Source: Leptasterias polaris (lineage: Eukaryota; Echinodermata; Asteroidea; Forcipulatida; Asteriidae). Taken from it: a stretch of DNA of 64,000 bases. The notes under the pieces were generated by a model. That model saw only the letters and a program-made list of their open reading frames with translations. It was not told where the DNA came from and did no database searches. The stretch covers positions 3,472,001 to 3,536,000 of the forward strand of contig JAZGTN010000059.1 in assembly GCA_037783415.1 (NCBI GenBank), written 5' to 3'. Numbering within the stretch: position 1 is the first letter of the stretch; each line of letters starts with the position of its first letter. Shown piece by piece: positions 37,842-48,514 of the stretch. A program made the position numbers and the translations under genes.

Positions 37842-38050
37842 GGTGATCGATTATTTGGAAAAACCTTCTGCAAAGACAGCAAAATCACTGCAGAATTTAC
37901 AGGATTTCGGCGAGATTTCGCTGAATTTAAAACCCGTAGGATTGTGCGAAAGTACTCCGTTCAGTTCGAACCCACTCGTTCAATCCATCCAAAGGCCACG
38001 CCAGTATGCCATGTGACCCGGAAGTAAGTTGGGAGAATTTAAAAATGATC
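37842..38050 (-). promoter_or_regulatory. Probable ACTN 5' UTR and promoter region
   Basis: Sequence immediately upstream of the ATG is relatively CpG-rich (CGGCGAGATTTCGC, ACCCACTCGTTC, GACCCGGAAG) compared with the AT-rich surroundings. I see no convincing TATA box. The plus-strand ACCCGGAAGT near 38016 resembles an ETS site, common in CpG promoters. The assignment rests on position and composition only. Confidence 0.35.
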
Positions 38051-39305
38051 AAACATTACCTCAGTGTCAAGTATACATAGTCACCAAATTATTTCTTCCG
38101 AGAGGTGTGTCTGACAGCCAGTTCAACACACCAATGTCAGAATGTGGTGTTTTTTTTTAAAGAAACAAAACCAAACATTTTCCACCACCAGCATCTTGCA
38201 TGGACAAATATATTTAAACACGTAACCATATTTTATGAAGTGTCTTATTAAAATTTGCTGTTCAGTTAATGTAGAATGATGATTGTTGAAAACTTCGTTT
38301 TGTTTTTTTCTTATTTCACAATGTTGAACGTATTTTTTATTTTTTTAAACTGTATAAATTTCCTCACATAGAAGATGAGCTCTTTAAAAAGATCTTTATA
38401 ATTAAAGACAGTCGAAAAGTCGGTGAAAATCAGTTAGCAGACTACAAAATGGCTGCCACTTGTAGGTTTGTATATTAAATTCTCCCAACTATTCAGAGGT
38501 TAAGATGTAATTTAAGGGCCATATTAGGGCCCCGCAATTTTAATGACAGAGCGCATTATTAACCCTGCCAGTTTGGGTTTACACATGCATACCATTTCTT
38601 TTCGAAGCCCATCATGCGAGGAATTCAAGAGAAACTTGCTTTTAACCGCAATTTTTACCTTACAGTTTATGCTATGTACACATTTTGTCTATCATTTTGC
38701 CGTTTGAAGGAGTTATAACTTGGATTTATGCACTCTGATTCTGAAAACATGAATAGAAAGTTCATCGAGCCACGGAGGAAGGAAATCGAGCCTACGCCCC
38801 CTTTGACTTTCGATCGTACGCGCGCGCGCAGCAGCCGATACTACCTGTCTCCCCTGTACACTTTTATACACATGCAGGCTATCTAGCCGGGCGACTAAAC
38901 TCAACCTAGTCTACCGCCGGCCGGGCCTTTTTTAGCGCTCTCTCTTTAGCCTCTTTGTTTGTATGATGAAGGGGGCGCCCTGTTAATTTTTTACGGCACA
39001 GTACAGAAACACACCAAAAAAGAAGGAGCAAGGGTATAGTATAATAGTCCACTTGTCTGCGACTCGACCATCAGGAGCAGTAACGTAACCCCAGTTGTAT
39101 ACAACTTACAAGAACTAGGTACTTTAGAATCTTAAGCTGCTGGCATTTAAAAAAAATTATAATGAAGAGGTGGCAGGAGGATTTTTTAGTTTCTTCTTGG
39201 GACTAGTACGTAAGTTGTAACTAGTAGTACTAGTAGGCTAGACATGCTAGTCCTACTTACTACTATTTTATGCCTAAAGTAACAGTAACAACAGTATTTT
39301 AATTT

Positions 39306-39387
39306 TGTATGTGAGGGGGCGACTTTGCTAGGGGCGACTTTGCTAGGGGCGACTTTGTAGTGGGCGAGTTTGCTGGGGGGCGAGTTG
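39306..39387 (+). repeat. Tandem repeat of GGGGCGACTTTGCTA
   Basis: Three good and two degenerate 15-bp units lie in a row. The matching minus-strand open frame (SKVAPSKVAPSKVAP) is a consequence of the repeat and is not taken as a gene. Confidence 0.85.
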
Positions 39388-39439
39388 ACTGACATTTAAT
39401 GTTCTTAATAATAATAATAATTATAGTGGCTTCTTATCT

Positions 39440-39822
39440 GCTTAGCCTTTAATATAGCGCTCAGGTCCGTCACTCAGTCACTCAGTGACGCTCATGTCAG
39501 GGCGCTTCAACAACCCCTGATTCAGGCCACTGGGCAATTTTTATTTCATTCCTACCATCTCAGCTCCCTTTGGGAGTATACAGCCTGTGCTGCCAAATAT
39601 GTAGCGCATCAATTCAAGCTAAATCAATCACAAGAACCATCTCTGCCCTCACAGGTACCCATTTACCCCTGCCCTGCCTGGGTGATGAGAAGCAATTACA
39701 GTTAAGTGTCTTGCTCAAGGACACAAGTGTCACGACCGGGACTCGAACCCACACTCTGCTGATCAGAAACACCAGAGCTTGGATCCGGTGCTCTTATCCG
39801 CTCGGCCACGACACGCTCGTTC
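39440..39822 (-). mobile_element. tRNA-derived SINE, uninterrupted copy
   Basis: In reverse complement: CGTGGCCGAGCGGATAAGAG (box A), CTGATCAGCAGAGTGTGG, GGTTCGAGTCCCGG (box B), ACACTTGTGTCCTTGAGC, then a body ending near TGACGGACCTGAGCGC. An AAT microsatellite lies just beyond the tail (39407-39420). It provides the empty-site control for the nested insertion at 35771-35935. Confidence 0.87.
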
Positions 39823-40400
39823 TTGACTATCTCAAAAAAATGCTATGGTCCTACTATTACTAAAGATCATTTGTCACTTATCCTATTGGAACTTTTAAAA
39901 TAAAAGGCCACTTTACTTTACTTTTAATGTGTGCAGTGACTGCAGTGTTATGTTCTCCCTTAAATAACAGCAGTGTTCCGCTGGCCAAATATTACACTAG
40001 AGCCGAGGTAAAGGTTAAAACATCCCAAGACCAGTCAAAAACCTCCCCTTGAGTGGCCCGGCTAGCTACATGTAGATCAGTGTCGGTGATAAAAAGCATC
40101 CCTTATTTATGAAATAGGAACCAGTGTCAGTGAAAAAGCTGCTGGACCAGAATGACACTCGGACCATGCTGAAAGTGAAAGTGATCAACAGTTAATTAAG
40201 GGCAATCCCTGGTGTGGCGCTGTACTACAAATTAAGTCTACAACCATGAGTAACCATTGGTAACCGCTCAGAACCCTTGCCCCTGAAGTGAGATTTAAAA
40301 GAAATGCAAATTAATGGTTTTATACAAGTTATGCATTTGCCCCTGCTTGTGTCCCCTACCCCCCCCCCCCCCAATTAAAATGTCTGGTTAGTACGCCTAC

Positions 40401-40463
40401 TTGCGATAATCATATCCCTCCATCCTCCTGACGGTAAGGAGGATGGAGAGATGATTATCGCAA
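40401..40463. repeat. Hairpin element 1 (arms 26-28 bp)
   Basis: TTGCGATAATCATATCCCTC...CATCCTCC pairs with GGAGGATGGAGAGATGATTA...TCGCAAT across a 9-base loop. The right half is related to the hairpin at 40606-40674. Confidence 0.85.
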
Positions 40464-40605
40464 TTAGGTTACGCCAAGCTGTTTATTGGCAATACTTTGT
40501 TTCAGGATCACAGTACATGTACGTCACACATCTGCCATTACTTTGTTTACATTTAGTTAACTATCCCACCAAATTGTGGTCGACTATACAGTGTTAGTTG
40601 CAATA

Positions 40606-40674
40606 ATTGTAACCCTCCATCCTTCTCCCAACAGTCAAAAATAGTTGGGAGAATGGAGGATTCAGGGTTACGAT
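40606..40674. repeat. Hairpin element 2 (arms 27-31 bp)
   Basis: ATTGTAACCCTCCATCCTTC...TCCCAAC pairs with GTTGGGAGAATGGAGGATTC...AGGGTTACGAT. It shares CCTCCATCCT with hairpin 1 only 140 bp away. Confidence 0.85.
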
Positions 40675-40786
40675 ACTAAGGTTGGTTTATGGAGAAAGTT
40701 GTGCCATGTATCTTTCATTATTTTTATGGGATGGAAACTAGATGTTTTCTTGGATTTCCAAATTTATAAAGTTTCAAGTCCTCAGG

Positions 40787-40966
40787 TGTTCAGCTCGAGC
40801 CCCTGGCATCCTCTGTGTTCCTTCAACAGCACAAAACTATACATTGTCAGAAATCAATTGAGTAGGGTTTTACACCAGTGTCACACTTGTCCAAGTGTTG
40901 AGGAAGATGTGGCTGTTGATAACTTTCGTTTTTTACTCTCTGACAGCTCTGTGTAAAAAACAACAA
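40787..40966 (+). repeat. Duplicated segment, partner at 41418-41562
   Basis: GCCCCTGGCATCCT, CACACTTGTCCA and TTTTACTCTCTGACAGCT occur in the same order and spacing at 41418-41562, with substitutions and indels. Open frames exist in each but differ in frame and are not conserved, so I do not call a gene. Each ends with CTCTGACAG, which resembles a splice acceptor. Confidence 0.6.
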
Positions 40967-41210
40967 CCTTGATTTGCTTTTGAAGAGCATTTGGAGCATC
41001 CTCACTTACTCATCGTTTCGGGGGCTGAAGATGCGGCTGAAGATGCAGCTGGAAGGCCAAAGAAGTTTTATTTTCAGGTTGCAAGATTACTGGAACAAAA
41101 TGCAGGTAACACAAAAATCTTTCTGGCATAAATATTGTTATGGCTCAGGAGGCTGGCAACTATAAATAGTTGTTGTTGCTCAAGTTTTTATTGCTTCTGC
41201 ACCCATAGGC

Positions 41211-41360
41211 AGGCCTGCAAATTTAAACTTTGAGGGCCATTTTCATTTTGCAAATTGCACTTACATTGAAAAATCTTCAAACTTCAGAACATTTTGAAGG
41301 GACACCAAGGCCAAGACCAGGGGCAACAGAGGCCATGGCCTCTGTGTAATTCCAGGCCTG
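41211..41360 (+). mobile_element. MITE, CAGGCCTGGAATT family
   Basis: CAGGCCTGCAAATTTAA at the left and TGTAATTCCAGGCCTG at the right, with the interior GGGCCATTTTCATTTTGCAA and CCAAGGCCAAGACCAGGGGC matching 2824-2991. Confidence 0.78.
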
Positions 41361-42424
41361 CCTGGGCCATTGTTTACGTACACACAGCCCCTTGTCTGTA
41401 TCATGTCTTTTGGGTGTCCTCCTTCTCCGGCCCCTGGCATCCTTCCCGTTTCTCCAATCAGTCCTTATTGCCAACAGCCACACTTGTCCAGATCCCCAAA
41501 GTATTGGGGGAGATATGGATGTTGATAAATTGTGTTTTTACTCTCTGACAGCTATGTGTACAACATTCCCATTGAACATGCTTTCAAATTTCCTTTCAAA
41601 TAAACAAAACATTGAAATTTGTCAATAATTTATAATTTTTATTATCTTTCCTCTGTAAATTCAACACTTATTTGGATACAAAAATGTGGAGCACTGCTCA
41701 GTAGGTGTTTGGCATTTTGTATCAACGCTGAATTTTGTAATTAACGCTGGACAGCAGGCCAGAGGGGCTAGTGATTCTAGCATTGGGCCAGTAAACTCAT
41801 GACTGGACAAGTCCGGTGATTTTGTATTTTTGTTCAAATGTTGGCTTTTAATCTGATAAAAATCTTTCAATTATGTTGAGTATTGAAAAATACTTCTAAA
41901 TAATACAAATGAGATTAATACAAATGAGATTTTGAGCTACAAGCCCTGCGGTCTTTGGGGATTCCCCCCCCCCCCCCTCCAACTTGGAGCCCTAAAAGGG
42001 CACCAAGGCAATGACCACTGAGCATGCCTCCATTGCCTTTTTAAAGCACAGGGCCTGACTACCACATTTTATTTTACAGGCCAAACAGGAGAGTGTAATA
42101 AAGTTAGTTCCAAATCTGTTTTGTTCTCATTCTGTTTTTTCTCCATTTCATGCAATCCACGTAATCTAGCGGTTCAATCAAACGACAAAGGATAAGGAGG
42201 TAGCATCAACTTTCAAGAATGTATCATCATCAAAAGGTAATTATTACATTTTCCTAGAACTACAATGTATAACAGATTTTAACGCTATCATTTGAACTTG
42301 TGTCATAGGCCCTCTCATACAGCAAGCTGCAGTGTGCTCGACCTGGTTCCTCCTATCAGGATGTTTAAGCTTGGAAGCAGGCTTTCTGCTTGTTCTCACC
42401 CATATACACTCATACTTAGCAATA

Positions 42425-42581
42425 CACCGATCCATTAAGCCACGCCCATTTCTCATTGACCAATCACAACCGCGAAATCTGATCACCATTTGAGCCGTTT
42501 GGTGATCTTTGCACTAATGGTGATCGAGTTTCGCGGCTGTGATTGGTCAACTCGTAAGGAGGCGGGGCTTAATGGATCGGT
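42425..42581. repeat. Foldback MITE with CCAAT-type motifs in both arms
   Basis: ACCGATCCATTAAGCCACGC...GACCAATCACAACCGCGAAA is mirrored by TTTCGCGGCTGTGATTGGTC...GGCTTAATGGATCGGT around a short loop. Each arm is about 65 bp. The paired ATTGG/CCAAT motifs could recruit NF-Y, but that is speculation. Confidence 0.85.
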
Positions 42582-43319
42582 CTATTAAGATCTGAAGATT
42601 ATCAAATTTAACTCTTTGTGAAATCAGCTCCCGTGAAAGCATGCTAAATGTATGCACCAATACCTCTGCATGGAGATTGTGCTTTTGTTCTGGGTGTCAT
42701 GTGTCAAATGACTTTACTAATTCTCTTACACATTCATGACAGAGAGTCAAGTTCTCACTGGTCCATTCAACATCATGTGCCAGATGCTATCTTTGCTGTC
42801 TACCAAGCGTGCATGGGAGTATTCACGCACATGGTAAATACGCATGACAAGTAGACTGACGCCCGGGCAGCCCTGGGGTCAGTCTACTTGTGGTGGCTCT
42901 GCCTATCTGGTGATGGCTCTGCCTAACTGCTGCAAAAACAGAAACCAGAAGTTGTGTTTGTGGAATTTCTATTCGTTTTCGCACAGCAGACCTCTGTGAA
43001 TGCATTGGCACAATAGCGATAAGTCAATCAAGGCTTGATGTATAATGGCCATGCCTGCCTTGAGCTCATTATCGGTCAACAAGCAATTGACCAAGTACCA
43101 TACCACTGAATGTATTCATCTTTAAGTTGCCACATTCAATTTTGTCAGAAGATCTTGCTGGCAATCCAAGTCCACGCTCTTAACGCCCGCTTCGAAAATG
43201 TATGCAAAAAGCAGCGCCTGTCTTTAGGCATTCCTACCTTCAAGAGAGAATAACCCACCCAGTCAAGGTTGAAGTCAGGAGACTTTGCAGGCCATCCAAG
43301 CTTTAATCAACCATGTTAA

Positions 43320-44996
43320 AAGTGCATGAAAAAAACAGAGCCTGTCGTGTCATCATCATCGAGCATTCCTATCTTCAAGAGTGAGGAGAACAAGCAGCAA
43401 TTTGAGCACTGCGAGAAACACTTGTGCTTTATTGAGATTGCTTTACAAAGTTTCGACTCATTGGATATTGACGTGGTGCTAATAAATCCAATCTTAACGA
43501 CGCCATCAAAACAAGCAAGGAGTGGCAGAAACTGATTTGCCTTGCTGAAGATCAAAGATCATTGGTCAGAGAAGATGATATGTGGCCGACGTCAAGAAAG
43601 CCGAGAGGGCAGTAACCACCGAGACCGGCCCCGAAAAAGTCCCCTAGTTACATGTATTCTTAGATTTGCTCCCCTTGTGGTGCACTTTCCTACATGTACT
43701 AGAGCTTCATCTACTTCTGCTCCTGGATCTCCTCACTGGCAAACATTTTTTCATCCCAAAGGTCAGTGGACAACCACGTTTACTTTCAATGCGCCATCCA
43801 CGGCCACATCTGTTTAGTCTGCCCCTACCTCCAGGCACTCTAGTGCCAGTATGGACAGCAGGGAACCAGACCAGCCGATAGGAACTAGAGAATGGGACAA
43901 TCGAAGTTGACATCAGCATTCCCGAAGGGGTAAAAGATAATTGAAAGTCTGTTTGCCTTAATGGAAAAATGTACTCGAGCCAGTGAGTTTGTCCTTGATG
44001 TTATTGATTTGGTTGATAGGATTCCATTCATTTTTATGCCGTCCCCTTTTTTTGCCTTAAACAATAGGCCGAGTTTAAACCACCCTGATCACGTTACATT
44101 ATCCATTTCTGAGCTCTTGCGAAAACAATGCAGTGCAGAAGTTGATGAACCACCCTTCTGCCATAATACATGTACTTCAACTGTTGCCAAGGGAAAATGC
44201 TTACACTGGTGCTCGATTTGCGACATTTCAATCAATTAATTTTTAAGACCAAATTCAAGTGCAAGGATCCAAGGCACATTTCTCAAGTCCTAGACTACGA
44301 CTTATATTATTTTAGTTTTGATTTAGAGTCTGGCTATCACCATGTAGACATTTTCCCGTACTGCCACCAGAAATTTCACAGCTTCTCTGAGAAGTTTGAC
44401 AACAATCTCACAAAATCCTTTTTTTTTTTTTTTTTACCCTTTGGCCTATCTGGCGCCTGTTATCTATTCACTAAGCTCACCAGGCCCCTAGTTTACCCCT
44501 GGTGCACACAGGGCACTACTTCCTTCATCTACATCAACAACGGCTTAATTATTTCACCTAACCTAAATTCCATATTGCGTAACTCTCTCACCATCTAAGA
44601 CTTTCTTACTGTCAGTGATATTGTACCCAGCAAAACCAAGTGCTCCTGGCGGCCCCACACACCATTACATTTCTCAGTCTTATCATTGAGTCACTCACTC
44701 TGAAATTTACGGTGCCGCCTGCTAAAGTTAGCAAGCTCATACAAACCATTGACGACATGTTGTCAGAGCTTTGCTTCTTCCAACCCATTCAAGCTAGATT
44801 GCAAACTCATCTCTATGACCCTTGCCCTAGGCCCAGTTACATGTACCTGCCTCATGACGGATAAGCCAGGCAATTTAGGTCCGACCCCATCATTTTTCAA
44901 ATCGGAGGTAAAATTTTGGCGAACCAACCTCGACACTCACAACAGGTTTTCAATCAGGCACAAACACACTCCCTCTCGACACGCTCCATGCACACA
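43320..44996 (+). pseudogene. Decayed DIRS-type retrotransposon (gag-like, reverse transcriptase and start of RNase H)
   Basis: Fragments in order resemble a DIRS element, a retrotransposon group that integrates with a tyrosine recombinase. A gag-like piece containing FKSEENKQQFEH lies at about 43371. RT starts with RASEFVLDVIDLVDRIPFIF (43976) and EPPFCHN. After a frame change the RT core has LVLDLRHFNQL, FSFDLESGYHHVDIFP and PFGLSGACYLFTKL (44170-44598). The catalytic motif reads YINNG, with both expected aspartates replaced by Asn. RNase-H-like sequence (FWRTNLD..., CTDARDTG in another frame) follows at 44900-44996. Several frameshifts and stops show it is dead. No recombinase region is visible. 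Homology to the second lectin segment begins inside its RNase H part. Confidence 0.8.
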
Positions 44997-46480
44997 GACG
45001 CAAGAGACACCGGCTAATAATAACACATTAAACTTCATTTAGAAGGAACTTTTGTCTGAACTCTTATTAGAATGATAACACGTCATGAAATATGGATTAA
45101 GATTGCTGAGAAAGCAACATTTGAATCTACTGTCACAAAAACTGAGAAACCGTGCCTATCAGGTGGGATCTACATACAGTTTACAGATAAAACCAATTTG
45201 GTTGATTGATGTTAACTACAGTGAATGAAATAATTTCTTCATATTATAAGAGGAGATTTTGTGCCATACAAACAGTAAATTTTGTGTTTGATTTGCAAAC
45301 CAAAAGAATTGTGTAAAGTTCACACTATCTCTGATAAAACGAAAATTGTTGATCTGTTTTGTCGAAAGCTATTTGTGACCTACTTTTTTATGGTATTTCA
45401 AACACTACATTTCAAATAAATGTAAATAATATTTACAACCATGTGATTGTCATCTGCTTGGGTTCTTCAAACAGTGACCAAATCAGTGTTTTGATTTTTA
45501 AAACAAATCTTTAGTGAGAATGGAATTATGAAGTAATCTCCCAGTCATTTGCAGAGTTTATGTAATCAGTTAAAAATCCTGTAAGATACAACAAACATTC
45601 ACTACCACAGAATAGAGTCTGGCTTACAGGATGCAGATTGTGACAACTTGAAAATGCCAAACTTTGTCCATCGATGATATTTTTGAATGTGCCAATTTAA
45701 GTTATAGCAGTGGATACCAAACAGCAATTATTATCGACTTTAAAACTAAAACGATAGACCTAATGTTGCTCATGTCGAGTTCATCCATCGTGGAACTTAT
45801 CAAGAGATACATGTTTACTTGAGGTCAAGTGAGATCTTTTTTGAAGCAATGAATGAACCATGTAAGAATATAACAAAGTTGTTGGTGCCTCTCCCGTTAA
45901 ACTCTGAACATTCCATGAAGCCATGACATCAAACTGAAGGCATTTATATTTGTTGGTTATTACTGTACTAGGTAATCACAGATTTGATCAGAACCTGGCT
46001 GGTATTTTACAGACGGAGCTCCGGGTGTGGGAACAAGGCAAGTCATTCCACAAGTGGTCGTTTGAACTATCAAGGAAATCTACGCAGTCTCCATCGCCGC
46101 TGGGTTCTCCGTTGTGCCAGTTGGTGTAGTCCTCTGATGAAGGGCTGCCGTCGATGAAGCGCCAAGTTAGGGTGCCATTGGAGTGGTCCAGGCGGTACCC
46201 GAACCAGGTTTCCATACCGCTTTGCCCGAACATGGATTTGATAAGCAGGAGGATGAAGTCATTTTCCTCTTTGCTCATAATGGACGCCAGATGAGATGGT
46301 CTGCCAAGGCTTGACAAACCCTGACAGTACTTTTCAGCTTTATCAAAGGTCTTGGCATCCGTCACGAGAAGGTAGCAATGACTCCCAAAACTTGTCCATG
46401 GACTGATGCAAGACATGCAGGGAGATACGATCAGGAAATGCGATTGAAGGAGAGCTACCAGAATACTGAAAACTGGGAAG
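44989..46480. repeat. Segmental duplication, copy 1 (DIRS end, spacer, lectin gene)
   Basis: This 1.5-kb segment is closely similar to 50842-52390 and in the same orientation. It starts at TGCACACAGACGCAAGAGAC inside the DIRS relic and runs to the lectin signal-peptide codons. Relative to copy 2 it lacks about 50 bp just after ACACCGGCTA. Similarity is not visible upstream of the lectin start codon. Confidence 0.9.
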
Positions 46481-46491
46481 TTTGCTGCCAT
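45988..46491 (-). CDS. Secreted C-type lectin, copy 1
   Basis: A single-exon gene of 167 residues starting at ATG 46491. Residues 1-24 form a hydrophobic signal peptide (FSILVALLQSHFLIVSP). The rest is one long-form C-type lectin domain with cysteines C28-C39, C56-C161 and C136-C153 at the expected positions. The WFGY motif at 96-99 stands where WIGL is usual. The calcium/sugar site reads EPS at 129-131 (family types are EPN for mannose, QPD for galactose) with WND at 148-150. It is probably a soluble carbohydrate-recognition protein of innate immunity; the specificity is inferred. It is a paralog of 51896-52405. A foldback sequence begins 15 bp upstream of the ATG, so its promoter is not shared with copy 2. 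No polyadenylation signal was confirmed. Confidence 0.92.
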   Translation of the reverse strand: MAANFPVFSILVALLQSHFLIVSPCMSCISPWTSFGSHCYLLVTDAKTFDKAEKYCQGLSSLGRPSHLASIMSKEENDFILLLIKSMFGQSGMETWFGYRLDHSNGTLTWRFIDGSPSSEDYTNWHNGEPSGDGDCVDFLDSSNDHLWNDLPCSHTRSSVCKIPARF

Positions 46492-46506
46492 TTTTAGGTA
46501 AGAATA

Positions 46507-46625
46507 GAGTAGTATGCCGTTCAGTCATGCAGCACTTTGCATAATGAGGAGTATTTCTCTTTTACTCTCCATTATGCATGTTGAACAAGGTCTGAAGGTG
46601 CTGCATGACTGAATGGCACTCTACT
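46507..46625. repeat. Nested palindrome immediately upstream of lectin copy 1
   Basis: GTTCAGTCATGCAGCAC (46520-46536) pairs with GTGCTGCATGACTGAA near 46598-46615. An inner pair GCATAATGAGGAGTA and TACTCTCCATTATGC nests inside. It sits where the 5' UTR or core promoter of the lectin would be. Confidence 0.8.
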
Positions 46626-47017
46626 TCACATTTACCTTAATTATAATAATTAACATGAGCTATTGGCTGGATGTCTATAAGCCTCTACTGGGCGCATTGT
46701 ATTCACAGTAGCTTGCAAATATGGCACTGCTGATAGAGACAGTTAACTATAGCATTTTAGACTGTTTATTCCCTGCCAAGGTACAGTGCTTATTCAGACC
46801 TTAACCCTCTTGCTGTCTGACCATTCAATACCATTCACTGTGGTTTTGAATGATAGATAAGCTATGCCAGCCTTGCAATATTATACCATGAGGGAATGCA
46901 TGTACACAGTACACAGTTAGTTCTGTGCACAGTTGTGCCACCATACACAACTTTGGCAGTTGAATGGTTTCAAATGGTTGGTCAACTCACTTGAAAATGT
47001 TGCGAACAGTAGGAGGG

Positions 47018-47386
47018 TTAAAGGGTCTGTATACGTTTGGTAATGACTTTGAAAATTAATGGCAATAAAAACTTACGTAGTAAGAAGTACAGTAGCTTTC
47101 GATAGTATAAAGCATTTTGAGAATCATTTCAATTCAAAGTAATGTGGTTATGGAAAAAGTTAACAGGTTTTATGCCTTAAAATTAGAATCTTAGAAACGT
47201 TTCTCAGATTGTGTATTCCTATAGGGAATATTATTCCTGTGTGGATATATTCACTCCAGTTTTTCGGCGATATCTCAAAAACGCGACAGTGAAAAGTTCA
47301 CTGATTAGTTTTATTGTATAATCTACATTTATATAGGATTAAACAATCAAACAGTTCCAAAAACCAATGGTATACTTTGCCTTTAA
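47018..47386 (+). mobile_element. TTAA-flanked MITE, GGTCTGTATACGTTTGGTAA subfamily
   Basis: 369 bp with TTAA at both ends. The interior GTTTCTCAGATTGTGTATTC and CCTATAGGGAATATT is shared with 59443-59664 and, in reverse, 63400-63726. Confidence 0.82.
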
Positions 47387-47817
47387 AATTAGAATGACCT
47401 TGAATCTTAATAAAAAATAATTAAAAAAACACACAAAAAACACACAAAGAATCGAAATTAAATTTTCCTCATTGGTATTTTCTCTCGGCTAAACCTTGTA
47501 GTACAACATGGATGTATGAGGTCACAGAATATAAAAATACAATCAAAACAGACAATGTTGTTTTGATTGTTGAAGACGCAGTTATTTCCCACCTTGGGAG
47601 GAACATTAGGAATATTGAATGATAAGGAAAAAGTCAGAATTACGACACATTTTGTACTTCTGTTGTCTGGTTGTTGTGCTTTTGGAATCGAAGAATAGAA
47701 TTGTATGACAGTGTTACGATACCCGGGTACAAACAGAAACGGTAAACAAAAACTACAATAAGCGCAAACAAAAACTATAATAAGCGCAAACAAACAATCG
47801 TGTCATCTCTGTCATAA

Positions 47818-47951
47818 TGCATTTGTTCAATGATGTTTGTGCTCATTCTTCCTGACATGGGTACATGCAAGGTGTAGCCAAATCTTGTCGTGCATTTGTT
47901 CAATGATGTTTGTGCTCATTCTTCCTGACATGGGTTATGCAAGGTGTAGTC
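47818..47951 (+). repeat. Direct duplication of about 60 bp
   Basis: TGCATTTGTTCAATGATGTT...CTGACATGGG...GCAAGGTGTAG occurs twice (from 47818 and 47892), nearly identical, separated by about 14 bp. Confidence 0.88.
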
Positions 47952-48167
47952 ATGGTGTACATTTAGCCTATGAATTGAATTTATACCTGAATGGCGGCGC
48001 GGAACTTGAAATTAATAAACGTGTCACGTAATAATGTGTACATGTAGCTTAACTTTTCTAATAATAATAATAAAAGCAAGTTGAAACTTGGGCTGACAGT
48101 AGTCGGTTGTGACGTCAGTGCAAGGTGTCAACAAATGATGATGTTTGACAAACCTGGTCAACAGGGA

Positions 48168-48514
48168 AAAGGGTGTGTACAACATTGGTAAGATTGAAAA
48201 TATAAATGTTCACAGATTTGCACATAACTTACATGGTATAAAGATGGTCATGGTGGAAAACTCATGGTCAATGAGTAAAACAATATTCTTTATCCTGCAG
48301 GATGAAATCCGATGATTTGAAAAAAAAATCCAAATTTATAGTTGTTTTTTTTCTCTCACTGTTTTCTCATGACTCTGAAGACCGATTGAGCTTAAACTTT
48401 CACAGGTTTGTTATATTAATGCATATGTTAGGTCACATCAAGTGTGGATACAGGTCATTGGCAATATACATGTACATGTACATACATGATACCAATGTTG
48501 TACACAACCTTTAA
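48168..48514 (+). mobile_element. TTAA-type MITE, GGGTGTGTACAACATTGGTA subfamily
   Basis: It matches 6723-7020 over most of its length and retains the right terminus TGTACACAACCTTTAA. The left TTAA is not preserved. Confidence 0.7.

Larger units (their letters stand above)
38051..43319. other. Intergenic region between ACTN and the DIRS relic
   Basis: About 5.3 kb with no supported gene. It contains a 15-bp tandem repeat, a SINE, two related hairpins, a pair of diverged duplicate segments, MITE copies, a foldback element and C tracts at 40359-40372 and 41964-41977. An alternating (CG)n run at 38817-38829 sits in a short GC-rich patch. Confidence 0.7.

Noticed and set aside
37595..38027. Overlapping plus-strand frames at the ACTN first exon
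   Set aside because: They are antisense to the confirmed start-codon exon and a CpG-rich region. No homology is seen.
47458..47793. Membrane protein gene on the minus strand
   Set aside because: The hydrophobic start is the only feature. There is no supported ATG and no family resemblance, and it adjoins repeats.
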